Notes: generated by a model not told the origin, from the sequence alone. Counted from the first letter of the stretch, positions 7,705 through 15,137 are shown. The stretch: 18,321 bases of DNA from RPQK01 sp041946865 (GCA_041946865.1 JBHGBF010000143.1:1-18321), one strand, 5' to 3'. Numbers and translations: made by a program.

Positions 7705-7733
7705 ATTGTAGAGATTCGTCCGGAGCCGGTCAA
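7705..7733 (-). promoter_or_regulatory. Promoter for the glycosyltransferase-methyltransferase gene
   Basis: Minus-strand TTGACC (7733-7728), exactly 17 bases, TACAAT (7710-7705). Both hexamers match the sigma-70 consensus at five of six positions. Predicted transcription start near 7698 gives a leader of about 37 bases carrying the AGGAGGAGG site. Confidence 0.7.
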
Positions 7734-7761
7734 TCGGAGCACCCCTTTGAGACCGAAACGC

Positions 7762-7770
7762 TGCTACAAT
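7762..7770 (+). promoter_or_regulatory. Extended -10 promoter for the kinase-mutase operon
   Basis: TGCTACAAT, an extended -10 box that can work without a good -35. It lies 28 bases ahead of the ATG at 7798 and back-to-back with the minus-strand promoter at 7705-7733. Confidence 0.5.
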
Positions 7771-7797
7771 CTAGACGATGCGAGGGAGGCAGGCTTC

Positions 7798-8331
7798 ATG
7801 GCGGGTACCGAGAGGCGATCGATTCTGAAACCGGTCCTGATCGCAGTCCTCGGTCTCGTGGCCATCGCTTTTATCGCGCTGGCGGCTGAGGTGTCAATGA
7901 CGCCTCCGCCTCTGGCGCCGCGAGACAGCCCTGCACCGAGCTTCGCGGGCGAATGGAGGGGAACGGCGCGTATTTGGATGCCGAATCAGACTCAGCTGCC
8001 CCTGCCTCTCCACCTCACTATTGAGGCGGATGGGACTGTTGGCGGAACCATGGGGCAGGCCCGGGTGAAAGCCCGCTTTGAGTGGAACCGTTCCTGGCTG
8101 GGAAGGGCTCTCCATCTGCGCAGCGACTACGTCATCATCGGAGAGGTGTCCGGCTTCGCCCTAGGACCGGCGGCCGGGCAGCAGGAGAAGCTGTCCATAC
8201 CTCTGCAGGCCGAGGCCACTTACCTGCGAGGAGCGGTCTTCATCGGCAAAAGGGGACCCTCTCAGATCTCGCTCTTTCTCGTTCGACGCCAGGGATCGAG
8301 CGGTTACTTGCGGCGCCTGGAGTCCCTTTAA
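7798..8331 (+). CDS. Membrane-anchored or exported beta-rich protein, unknown function
   Basis: 177 residues. After a basic N-terminus (TERRSILK) there is one hydrophobic segment, about residues 11-29 (KPVLIAVLGLVAIAFIALA), then a proline-rich linker (TPPPLAPRDSPAP). The rest has alternating strands (FAGEWRGTARIWM, LPLHLTIEADGTVGGTMGQARVKARF, YVIIGEVSGFALG, LRGAVFIGKRGPSQISLFLVRR) resembling small calycin-like barrels, although no family is recognised. The ATG at 7798 has GAGGGAGG about 8 bases upstream. It is the first gene of a four-gene plus-strand operon and ends 14 bp before the kinase. Probably located on the outer face of the inner membrane or in the periplasm. Its link to sugar metabolism is only positional. 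Confidence 0.75.
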   Translation: MAGTERRSILKPVLIAVLGLVAIAFIALAAEVSMTPPPLAPRDSPAPSFAGEWRGTARIWMPNQTQLPLPLHLTIEADGTVGGTMGQARVKARFEWNRSWLGRALHLRSDYVIIGEVSGFALGPAAGQQEKLSIPLQAEATYLRGAVFIGKRGPSQISLFLVRRQGSSGYLRRLESL

Positions 8332-8345
8332 CCCGGAGTCATCCT

Positions 8346-9653
8346 GTGCCTTTACGAGCCGCGCGTTCTCTCAGTCTCTCGGAAGAGTATCCGGTTGCGC
8401 AGGCAGGCAGGGTCGCCTCTATCTTTTCCCTGCCTCGGCCCATCGAGTCCTACGATTTTCCCGACAAGGGTAACATCAACCGTCACACTTACCTGATCAC
8501 CGCTGGGCCTGACGGCGCAAAACGCGAGTACTTGCTGCAGCGGATCAACCAGCAGGTATTCACTCGCCCGTGGTCGGTCATGGCTTCCATGCTGGCTAGC
8601 ATTGAGGCCCAACAGCAGTGCCTGGCCAGAGGCGAGCTTCGCGAGGGAGAGGAATGGGAAACCATCACGCTGATTCCCACTCAAAAAGGGAAGCCTTTCC
8701 TTGAGCTGACCGACCGGCGTGGCTACAGTTGCTGGCGGTTAATGGTCAAGATACCGGAAACCCGCACCTTCAAGAGCCTGAGCGAGATCCGTGAGGAGAG
8801 TGAGCGTCTGCGGATTGCCGAGCAGGCCGGGAGCGGCCTCGCGCTTTACGGGAGCTTCACAGCCGGTATGGATGTCTGCGCCTTGGAGAATCCCCTGCCC
8901 GGCTACCGGGATACCCGGCTCTATTACAATCAGCTGCTCTCCGTGCTTGCCGAGAACAGAAGCCTCGAAAGCGCGTCTCCATACCTTCCAGAGGACCCGC
9001 TGGTGCGCCAGAGCACTGAACAGCACTTCCTGGTTCACCTCCCGGAGAGCGAATACCGGGGGCGGGTGAGCGATCCCGCCCTCGCGCCTTTCATCGAGCT
9101 GGCGCGCGAGAACGAAGAGTACGCCATGACGCTCCTCAAGGAAATGGAATCAGGCAAGATCCGGAAGCAGGCCATTCATGGCGACACGAAACTCGACAAT
9201 TTCCTGTTCAGCACCCGGTCCGGTCGGGTCAGGGCGCTGGTCGACCTCGACACCATCATGCCCCATACCTGGCTGGTTGACTGGGGAGACATGGTCCGGT
9301 CGCTGGTAAACGTCGCAGGCGAGAAGGAGACGCAGCTGTCGCGCGTGGCCGTCGATCTCAAGATCTACGAGGCTGTGGCTCGAGGTTTTTTGCGGTCGGC
9401 CCGAGCTGTCCGCCGGGAAGAGGTGGCCCGAATGGCCGATGCGGTTCAAATTATCGCCCTTGAGTTAGGGATTCGATTCCTCGCAGACTACCTTCGGGGC
9501 GACAGCTATTTCAAGCTCGGACCGGCTGACCCTCCGGACCTTAACAAGACTCGCGCCATGGTGCAGCTGACATTATTCAAGAAACTGACCGAGGCAGCCG
9601 AGAAAACAAGGCGCTGTATTGAGGAGATCTATGCCAGGCACTGTGCAGGATGA
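8346..9653 (+). CDS. Phosphotransferase of the APH fold, N-acetylhexosamine 1-kinase-like
   Basis: 435 residues. The N-lobe shows DKGNINRHTYLI (about 40-51) and YLLQRINQQVFTRP (62-75), a pattern I associate with the NahK-like branch of the aminoglycoside phosphotransferase superfamily. The C-lobe has the catalytic loop HGDTKLDNFLF (about 278-288: catalytic Asp280, metal-binding Asn285), then LVDLDTI (Asp300, Asp302), then PHTWLVDWGDMVRSL. NahK-type enzymes phosphorylate the anomeric hydroxyl of N-acetylhexosamines to give the 1-phosphate; the exact sugar here is unknown. The GTG at 8346 is chosen because GGAG lies seven bases upstream and it follows the previous stop by 14 bp; upstream open codons overlap the preceding gene. 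The next two genes are phosphohexomutases, which fits conversion of the 1-phosphate to the 6-phosphate. Another anomeric kinase such as an AmgK-like enzyme cannot be excluded. Confidence 0.85.
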   Translation: MPLRAARSLSLSEEYPVAQAGRVASIFSLPRPIESYDFPDKGNINRHTYLITAGPDGAKREYLLQRINQQVFTRPWSVMASMLASIEAQQQCLARGELREGEEWETITLIPTQKGKPFLELTDRRGYSCWRLMVKIPETRTFKSLSEIREESERLRIAEQAGSGLALYGSFTAGMDVCALENPLPGYRDTRLYYNQLLSVLAENRSLESASPYLPEDPLVRQSTEQHFLVHLPESEYRGRVSDPALAPFIELARENEEYAMTLLKEMESGKIRKQAIHGDTKLDNFLFSTRSGRVRALVDLDTIMPHTWLVDWGDMVRSLVNVAGEKETQLSRVAVDLKIYEAVARGFLRSARAVRREEVARMADAVQIIALELGIRFLADYLRGDSYFKLGPADPPDLNKTRAMVQLTLFKKLTEAAEKTRRCIEEIYARHCAG

Positions 9654-9680
9654 CACATTTCCTCCGGCGGAGGTGCGTGA

Positions 9681-11048
9681 ATGCGCCAGCTGAAAATCGG
9701 AACGTCGTGGGTGCGGGGCGTGGTAGGTGAAGCGCTCACGCCCGAACTTGTCGTCGACTTCGCCTCGGCGTTCGGAACCTGGTGTGATGGCCATCCGGTT
9801 GTAATTGGACGCGACACCCGGCGCTCTTCCCCCGCGCTGCGGGCTGCCACTCTGGCCGGACTCCTCTCGGCCGGATGCGAGGTGATCGATCTGGGCGTTA
9901 CCTCCACCCCCGTAGTCTCCTTTGCCGTTCGCGAACTGGGAATCGGCGGGGGGATCAGCATCACCGGCAGCCACAACGACGCGAGATGGAACGCGCTGAA
10001 GTTCCTGGGTCCTGACGGCGCGCTGCTGAACCAGGTCAAAACCGAGGAACTGCTCGACATCTATCACAGCTCCAAGTTCCTGCTCGCTTTCTGGGACAAG
10101 CTTCGGCCCGTGGACACCTGCGCCGAGTGGCTGATCGAGCGGTACCTGGAACACACACTCTCGGTCCTCGATGTGGATGCCATCAGAAGACGAGGCTCGC
10201 GAGTTTTGGTCGACTTCTGTAACGGCGCCTGCGCTCCGATTGCGTCACGATTCCTCGCCGAGCTTGGTTGCACGCTGTTGCCGCTCAATGAAGAGCCCAG
10301 CGGAGAATTCGCACACGCGCCGGCGCCCACTGCTTCGAATATGCGGCAGCTCGCCAGCCTGATGCGCTGCCTGGAAGCCGATTTCGGGGTGGCCATCAAC
10401 ATCGACGGTGATCGAATCGGCTTTGTCACATCAGACGGTGTCGCTCTGTCGGAGGAATATGCCCTGCCGCTTGCGGCCCGCATCCGACTCCGCCGAAGAC
10501 CCGGCCCGGTGGTCACCAATCTTTCGACCTCTCGGATGGTTGAAGCGGTGGCGGCGAGTTTCGGCCAGCCGGCCATAAGGACCGCCGTAGGAGAAAGCCA
10601 CGTCATTGACCAGGGGTTGGCAGAAAACGCCGTCCTGGCAGGAGAAGGCAGCGGAGGGGTCGCGATTCTGCCCTCCACCATGACCTTCGACGCCCTTCTC
10701 ACGCTTGGTTTTATTCTGGAGGAGTTGGCGCTGACCGGCAAATCGCTCGCTTCTGCTGTGGCTGATCTGCCCCGGTACTACATGCGGAAACGGCATCTCC
10801 CTTGCCCTCCGAATGTGGTTTACCGGGTACTTGACCGGTTTCGCACGTTCTATGCGGATTCGAACCCTGACTGCAGCGACGGCATCCGGCTGGCGTGGCC
10901 GGATGCCTGGCTGCACGTCCGGGCCTCGAATACCGAACCGATCCTGCGGATCATCGCCGAAGCCGACAGTCTGGCAAGGGCTGAGCAAATCATGGAACGG
11001 GCCGTGACCTACGCCCGTCGAGCGGTGTTCGGACACGTGGAGGTCTGA
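9681..11048 (+). CDS. Phosphohexomutase paralogue with altered metal site
   Basis: 455 residues of the alpha-D-phosphohexomutase superfamily (phosphoglucosamine or phosphoglucomutase/phosphomannomutase type), which shuttles phosphate between C1 and C6 of hexoses. The domains run in the usual order. The serine loop reads ITGSHND (Ser97), the metal loop NIDGDR (240-245), the sugar loop GEGSGG (321-326), and the phosphate-binding loop RASNTEPILR (414-423). Two departures stand out: the usual DxDGDR motif has Asn240 in place of its first aspartate, a Mg ligand in the family, and the proline that normally follows SHN is Asp100. The neighbour at 11050 keeps both. It could be a slow, specialised or partner subunit. 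The ATG at 9681 has GGAGG seven bases upstream. It lies 27 bp after the kinase and 1 bp before the second mutase. Confidence 0.88.
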   Translation: MRQLKIGTSWVRGVVGEALTPELVVDFASAFGTWCDGHPVVIGRDTRRSSPALRAATLAGLLSAGCEVIDLGVTSTPVVSFAVRELGIGGGISITGSHNDARWNALKFLGPDGALLNQVKTEELLDIYHSSKFLLAFWDKLRPVDTCAEWLIERYLEHTLSVLDVDAIRRRGSRVLVDFCNGACAPIASRFLAELGCTLLPLNEEPSGEFAHAPAPTASNMRQLASLMRCLEADFGVAINIDGDRIGFVTSDGVALSEEYALPLAARIRLRRRPGPVVTNLSTSRMVEAVAASFGQPAIRTAVGESHVIDQGLAENAVLAGEGSGGVAILPSTMTFDALLTLGFILEELALTGKSLASAVADLPRYYMRKRHLPCPPNVVYRVLDRFRTFYADSNPDCSDGIRLAWPDAWLHVRASNTEPILRIIAEADSLARAEQIMERAVTYARRAVFGHVEV

Positions 11049-11049
11049 G

Positions 11050-12399
11050 ATGCCGAGACACAATTCCTTGAAGATCAGCGCCTCTGGCGTCCGCGGGATT
11101 GTGGGCGAATCGCTCACACCGCAACTGGTTGCCTCCTTCGCCGCCGCTTTCGGCAACTACTGCGGCGCCGGCCCGATCATGATCGGCTCGGACACCCGGC
11201 CTTCAGGCGAAATGATCAAGCAGGCTGCCATCGCCGGCTTGCTCAGCGTCGGCTGCACCCCCGTGGATGTGGGGATTGTGCCCCTCCCCGCATTGATGCT
11301 TCACGTACGGGAGTCGGGGGCCTTCGGCGGAATCGGCATCACGGCCAGTCACAACCCCATCGAGTGGAATGCCTTAAAGTTCATCGGCGCCGACGGCATC
11401 ACGCTCAGATCCAACCAGGCCGCGGAACTGACGGACTTGTATCACCAGGGAGTCTATTCCCGGGTCAACGCGCAGGAAATGACCGAACCGCGCTTCGACG
11501 ACTCGACTCTGATGCGGCATCGGGTCGCCGTTATTTCGAGCGTGAACGAGACGGCCATAAAGGCGCGGCGTTTTAAGGTCGCCGTCGATTGCTGTAACGG
11601 CGCCGCTTCAGTCGCCACTCCCGCTTTTCTTCAGGCCTTGGGTTGCGAGGTTGTAGAGCTGTATACGGACCCATCGAAACCCTTCCCGCGCGATCCCGAG
11701 CCGCTGCCCGAGAACATCACTGGCCTGTGTAAGCTGGTCAGCGAATCAGGCGCCGACCTCGGGTTTGCCCAGGACGGAGATGGCGACCGGCTCGCGATCA
11801 TAAACGAGTTGGGGCAGCCGCTCGGCGAAGACGCCACAATCGCCTTGGCGGTCAACCACTGGCTGAAGATTCATCCCGGCCCGGTCGTGGTCAACTCAGC
11901 GACAACCCGGATGGTGGACGACGTGGCTCAACAATACGGCTGTCCCGTTTACCGGACGCCTGTCGGCGAAGTTCACGTGGTCGAACGGATGCTTCAGTGC
12001 CGAGCGTCGATCGGAGGAGAGGGGAACGGAGGAGTCATCCTGCCCACGGTCAATCCGTGCCGGGACGGTTTCGTCGGTATGGCCCTCATCCTGGAGGCCC
12101 TTGCGGTCGAAGGCGTTCGCATCAGCGAGTTGCGTTCACGACTGAGCAGTTACGTGATGCTTCGTGACCGGCTTCAATGCGAACCGCGCGATATCGCCCC
12201 TCTGCTCAGACTCATTCGCACTGCATATCTGGGCCAGAACCTGGACTTCACCGACGGAATCAAAGTCCTTTGGGACCAGAAGTGGCTCCAAGTCCGCCAG
12301 TCGCATACGGAACCCATTCTTCGATTGACCGCAGAGGCGCCGACCGAAGCCGAAGCCCGGGCTCTGCTGACGGAGGCGCTGACGATCCTGACCCCGTAG
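11050..12399 (+). CDS. Phosphohexomutase (phosphoglucosamine mutase-like), canonical active site
   Basis: 449 residues, same superfamily as its upstream neighbour but with an intact active site: catalytic serine loop ITASHNPIEWNALKF (Ser100), complete metal loop QDGDGDRLAII (Asp242, 244, 246), sugar loop GEGNGG (323-328), phosphate loop RQSHTEPILRLTAEA. The GlmM-like length and SHNP...EWNALKF pattern suggest glucosamine-, N-acetylglucosamine-, glucose- or mannose-phosphate isomerisation; specificity cannot be read from sequence. The ATG at 11050 follows the previous TGA by one base, so translation is almost certainly coupled. The family N-terminal motif SGVRGIVGESLTP begins within 15 residues of the start. 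Last gene of the operon; no convincing terminator is visible in the 101 bp before the convergent gene at 12501. Confidence 0.9.
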   Translation: MPRHNSLKISASGVRGIVGESLTPQLVASFAAAFGNYCGAGPIMIGSDTRPSGEMIKQAAIAGLLSVGCTPVDVGIVPLPALMLHVRESGAFGGIGITASHNPIEWNALKFIGADGITLRSNQAAELTDLYHQGVYSRVNAQEMTEPRFDDSTLMRHRVAVISSVNETAIKARRFKVAVDCCNGAASVATPAFLQALGCEVVELYTDPSKPFPRDPEPLPENITGLCKLVSESGADLGFAQDGDGDRLAIINELGQPLGEDATIALAVNHWLKIHPGPVVVNSATTRMVDDVAQQYGCPVYRTPVGEVHVVERMLQCRASIGGEGNGGVILPTVNPCRDGFVGMALILEALAVEGVRISELRSRLSSYVMLRDRLQCEPRDIAPLLRLIRTAYLGQNLDFTDGIKVLWDQKWLQVRQSHTEPILRLTAEAPTEAEARALLTEALTILTP

Positions 12400-12500
12400 G
12401 CGATCCGAACACATGGTTTACACATAGACGTGCGGAGGACGAGAGCCGTGCCTTGGGAGGAAGCTACTGGCTTCAGACAAGAACCTTCCGCCGGTGGCAG

Positions 12501-12854
12501 CTATGACTTCTGCTCTTGAATCTCGAAGGATGGAAGGGTGACCGGAGAACGCAGTTCGGAATCCTCGGGCAGCTCCAGGTTAATGTTGCAGCGGTTCAGA
12601 AAACCCACGTCTTCGGGAGTCATGAGCGAGTGGAACAGCTTCACTCGCCAGTAGGGAAGGAGAAAGAGAATCCGTTTGGTCTGGGCCGCCAGAAAGGCTT
12701 CCTCATGGTGACTGCACCGGTAGTCGCCGACGTATTCCACTACCAGCCGGCCGGCCTGGTTAACGTCGAACCTGACCCCTTTCTGGTGAAGCAGAAACAA
12801 TTTTCCGGCGACCTTGGTCAGTTTGTCTACTTCCGACAACCCCTTCCTCTGCAT
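12501..12854 (-). CDS. Hypothetical protein of about 117 residues
   Basis: No family recognised. Soluble, with a helix-prone basic first third (LSEVDKLTKVAGKLFLLHQKG), a central YVGDYRCSHHEEAFLAAQTKR with a C-x-H-H cluster, a hydrophobic ILFLLPYWRVKLF stretch, and an acidic, proline-containing tail. The ATG at 12854 is preferred over that at 12878 because GGAG sits five bases upstream and the earlier ATG overlaps a possible -10 box (CATAAT). It follows the malectin gene by 51 bp on the same strand, so probably in its operon. An opposite-strand open frame covers the same bases; the minus frame is favoured by its more protein-like composition and operon position. Confidence 0.55.
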   Translation of the reverse strand: MQRKGLSEVDKLTKVAGKLFLLHQKGVRFDVNQAGRLVVEYVGDYRCSHHEEAFLAAQTKRILFLLPYWRVKLFHSLMTPEDVGFLNRCNINLELPEDSELRSPVTLPSFEIQEQKS

Positions 12855-12905
12855 TCCGGCTCCGTGAAACGGTGCCATTATGCATACCGGCTATGACATT
12901 CCCTG

Positions 12906-13490
12906 TCACGACTCGCCGATGATCTCGATGCCGTTTACGAGCGGGTTCTCGTGTCTCGGAATGAAGCGGATCTCGAGCTTCCCGTCCTCCACCTTAATGT
13001 GCTCGAATTTCCGGGTGACTGCCGTGTTCATGGCACCGGCTTCTTTGAGGATGTCAAAACCGCTCAGCACTTCCTGTCCTTCGATCTTGACGTCAAAAAT
13101 ACGGGGGCCCTGCTTGTCGATACCGTCCCAGGTTTCCGCGAAGTGAAGGATGACGGTGTAACTCCCGTCCGGAACCTCAGCGACAAATCGCTCGACGCCC
13201 CAGTGCTCAGTCTGGTAGATGCGAGGTTCCCTCGTGCCGCGGATCTGGGCACTCCATCCTCGGTCTACCATGTCCCCATAGCTTTTCGTGAATCCGTAAC
13301 CGGCTTGCCCGTACGTACGATCCTGTTCCCAGATCTTTCCGTTCAAGTCCTTGTAGGCAGCCCGATTGCCGGTATCGACGCGAAGCTCAAAACCCTTTGA
13401 GGAGCCAGTCGGGCGGTGTTTACAGCCCAGGTCCGAAAGCAGAAGACAGATCAGGCAGACGACTACTGCTGCGAACATGGTTGTACGCAT
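12906..13490 (-). CDS. Malectin-domain exported protein, possibly a lipoprotein
   Basis: 194 residues. The N-terminus (MRTTMFAAVVVCLICLLLSDLGC) is a signal sequence ending in a cysteine at 23 with an imperfect lipobox. The rest matches the malectin-like carbohydrate-binding domain: LRVDTGNRAAYKDLNGKIWEQDRTYGQAGYGF, a GVERFVAEVPDGSYTVILHFAETW strand pair, and RIFDVKIEGQEVLSGFDI, then IRFIPRHENPLVNGIEII. Malectin domains bind di- or oligosaccharides. The ATG at 13490 has GGAGG eight bases upstream; a longer open frame to 13670 is rejected because it would run through the promoter and the structured RNA and has no ribosome site. An extended -10 lies at 13558-13566. Likely partner in the same transcript: the gene at 12501. 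Probably periplasmic or outer-membrane glycan binding. Confidence 0.85.
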   Translation of the reverse strand: MRTTMFAAVVVCLICLLLSDLGCKHRPTGSSKGFELRVDTGNRAAYKDLNGKIWEQDRTYGQAGYGFTKSYGDMVDRGWSAQIRGTREPRIYQTEHWGVERFVAEVPDGSYTVILHFAETWDGIDKQGPRIFDVKIEGQEVLSGFDILKEAGAMNTAVTRKFEHIKVEDGKLEIRFIPRHENPLVNGIEIIGES

Positions 13491-13557
13491 CTCAGCGACC
13501 TCCAACCGGAAACAGGATCTGACACTATCCACGTCTAACATAACCGTTTGGCGCGTG

Positions 13558-13566
13558 ATTGTATCA
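13558..13566 (-). promoter_or_regulatory. Extended -10 promoter for the malectin gene
   Basis: Minus-strand TGATACAAT, the same TGNTACAAT form found ahead of the operon at 7798. It would give a leader of about 60 bases. No good -35 is present. Confidence 0.45.
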
Positions 13567-13587
13567 AGCGGGGAGGAGGTCGAGGGC

Positions 13588-13690
13588 AAAAAAAGCGTCC
13601 CAAGTGACCTCTTTATACGGGGTGTGTCTTTACTCACCAGGCCTTTCGGCCTGGCTCGTGAGCCACCCACCTTGCAGCCACTTGGGACTT
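13588..13690 (-). ncRNA. Candidate structured small RNA of about 100 nucleotides
   Basis: Read on the minus strand, GTCCCAAGTG (13688-13679) and CACTTGGGAC (13606-13597) form a perfect 10-bp closing stem, followed within two bases by TTTTTTT (13594-13588), as in an intrinsic end. Inside, GGGTG (13668-13664) pairs with CACCC (13624-13620), CTCA (13662-13659) with TGAG (13636-13633), and CCAGGCC-GAAA-GGCCTGG (13654-13637) forms a GNRA-capped hairpin; a four-base bulge (CGAG) and an asymmetric loop (TAAAGACA) interrupt the arm. A TTGAAC-17-TAGAGT promoter sits just upstream. No known family (SRP RNA, 6S, tmRNA, common riboswitches) was recognised. It could alternatively be a leader element of the malectin gene, whose own -10 lies beyond the T-run. 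Confidence 0.55.
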
Positions 13691-13691
13691 T

Positions 13692-13720
13692 ACTCTAGCG
13701 CGCCCCCCAAGGCAGTTCAA
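13692..13720 (-). promoter_or_regulatory. Promoter for the candidate small RNA
   Basis: Minus-strand TTGAAC (13720-13715), 17 bases, TAGAGT (13697-13692), each four of six to consensus. The transcript would begin at or just inside the closing stem; the short distance to the stem leaves the exact start uncertain. Confidence 0.4.
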
Positions 13721-13800
13721 CAGAGCTGCCATCCGAACCGGAGCACCGCTCCTCTCGCGTGCCAGACGTCTTCAGGTCCGTTAGCACCGGCACGTTTACA

Positions 13801-13834
13801 GTAATGTTGCGAGTTTGGTAATGTTCTGAGTTTT
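13801..13834 (+). repeat. Two 17-bp tandem repeats upstream of dinB
   Basis: GTAATGTTGCGAGTTTG (13801-13817) is followed directly by GTAATGTTCTGAGTTTT (13818-13834), 14 of 17 identical. They lie 113 bases ahead of the dinB ATG, next to TTTACA (13795-13800) and near weak -10 candidates, so a paired repressor site is possible. Apart from these and the RNA and promoters, nothing else was seen in 13491-13946. Confidence 0.45.
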
Positions 13835-13946
13835 ATTCTTCTTTTCTGAGCCAATTGCAAAAATCGGCTTTGCCACGCGACCTGGCCCGCTCCACCAGAC
13901 CAATCTGCCGCGACGCTGTCGTTCGATTCAGAATAAGAAAACGCGT

Positions 13947-15137
13947 ATGGACACTCCGCTTATCATGCATCTCGACATGGATGCCTTCTTTGCCGCGATC
14001 GAACAGCGGGACCACCCGGAGTATCGCGGCCTTCCTGTGATTGTGGGCGCACAGCCGGGAACGCGCGGCGTGGTCTCGACTTGCTCGTACGAGGCTCGCA
14101 AGTTCGGAGTTCGCTCGGCGATGCCGATTTCCGAAGCCTACCGCTTGTGTCCTCGCGGCATTTACGTGCGGCCTGACATGCGCCACTACGTGGAGGTCTC
14201 CCGCCAGGTGATGGACATCCTGTCGACGATCTCCCCCGTAGTCGAGCCCGTCTCGGTGGATGAAGCCTTCCTCGATATTACCGGGCTGGAGCGGCTGTTT
14301 GGCTCCCCTGAGCAGATCGGCCTTCTCGCCAAAAACCGGATAGTCTCGCAGCTTCACCTGACGGCATCGGTTGGGATCGGCCCCAACCGGTTGCTCGCCA
14401 AGCTTGCTTCCGACTACCGCAAACCGGACGGCCTCACGGTGGTGCGCCCGGACGAGGTACAGGCTTTCCTGGATCCTCTTCCGGTCGCTAAGCTGAGTGG
14501 AGTCGGGAAGGTGCTTCAGAAGAGATGCGAAGAGCTGGGAATCCGAACCATAAAGGATCTCCGCTCTCTGGACCTCGAAAGGCTGCAGAGCCATTTCGGC
14601 CAGAAGACCGGGCTCTCCCTGCATCAGCGGGCCCAGGGAATTGCGTCGGCAGAGGTTGGCCTTCAGGATGCGAGGAAGTCGATTTCGCGAGAAGTCACGT
14701 TTAACCAGGATGTCAGCAATCTGGACGTCTTGCACGACACGCTTCTCGATCTCGCCTCCGACGTCGGCCGCATCGCCCGTGCGGAAGGCGTGGCCGGACT
14801 CGTGGTTCACGTGAAGATCCGGCTGAAAGGTTTTGAAACGCACACCCGGCAGCGGCGGCTGGAAACTGCTGTCCAAAGTGATCGGCGGATCTTCAGGGTC
14901 GGGTGGCAGCTCTTTGAAGAAAGCGGATTTGCGGGCTCGCAAATCCGGCTGATCGGAATCGGCTTGTCGGGGCTCCAGACGGCTTCGGAACCGCCTTCAT
15001 CCCTGTTCGATAGTGACAAGGCCGAGAAAGAGAAGCGCCTTTTCGCAGCCGTCGATCTCATCAAGTCCCGGCACGGCAATCGGTCCATCCATTTGGGCAA
15101 CCAGCCGCCCGGGGACAGAAGCAAGAATGACGAGTAA
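13947..15137 (+). CDS. dinB: DNA polymerase IV (Y family)
   Basis: 396 residues. Error-prone translesion polymerase. Palm motifs: HLDMDAFFAAIE (Asp10 and Asp12, steric-gate Phe15 by comparison with E. coli Phe13) and EPVSVDEAFLDI (Asp105, Glu106). SYEARKFGVRSAMP (about 47-60), the ASVGIGPNRLLAKLASDYRKPDG palm/thumb block and the LSGVGKVLQKRCEELGI helix-hairpin-helix thumb motif follow, and then the little finger domain (SISREVTFNQDV...). The C-terminal PSSLFD resembles a clamp-binding QLxLF motif without the glutamine, so beta-clamp contact may be weak or differ. The start at ATG 13947 fits the family N-terminus; its ribosome site is poor. Expected to be damage-inducible in many bacteria; the 17-bp tandem repeat upstream is the only operator-like feature seen. 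Confidence 0.95.
   Translation: MDTPLIMHLDMDAFFAAIEQRDHPEYRGLPVIVGAQPGTRGVVSTCSYEARKFGVRSAMPISEAYRLCPRGIYVRPDMRHYVEVSRQVMDILSTISPVVEPVSVDEAFLDITGLERLFGSPEQIGLLAKNRIVSQLHLTASVGIGPNRLLAKLASDYRKPDGLTVVRPDEVQAFLDPLPVAKLSGVGKVLQKRCEELGIRTIKDLRSLDLERLQSHFGQKTGLSLHQRAQGIASAEVGLQDARKSISREVTFNQDVSNLDVLHDTLLDLASDVGRIARAEGVAGLVVHVKIRLKGFETHTRQRRLETAVQSDRRIFRVGWQLFEESGFAGSQIRLIGIGLSGLQTASEPPSSLFDSDKAEKEKRLFAAVDLIKSRHGNRSIHLGNQPPGDRSKNDE

Noticed and set aside
10431..11156. Minus-strand open frame of 241 codons
   Set aside because: Spans the junction of the two mutase genes in antisense; both mutases are well supported.
12516..12896. Plus-strand open frame of 126 codons opposite the small hypothetical gene
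   Set aside because: No ribosome site; the minus frame fits the malectin operon better. Not fully excluded because neither protein is recognised.
13909..13940. GTTCGATTC resembling a tRNA T-arm
   Set aside because: No matching acceptor, D or anticodon arms could be placed around it.
13833..14942. Minus-strand open frame of 369 codons
   Set aside because: Shadow of dinB, which has intact polymerase motifs.
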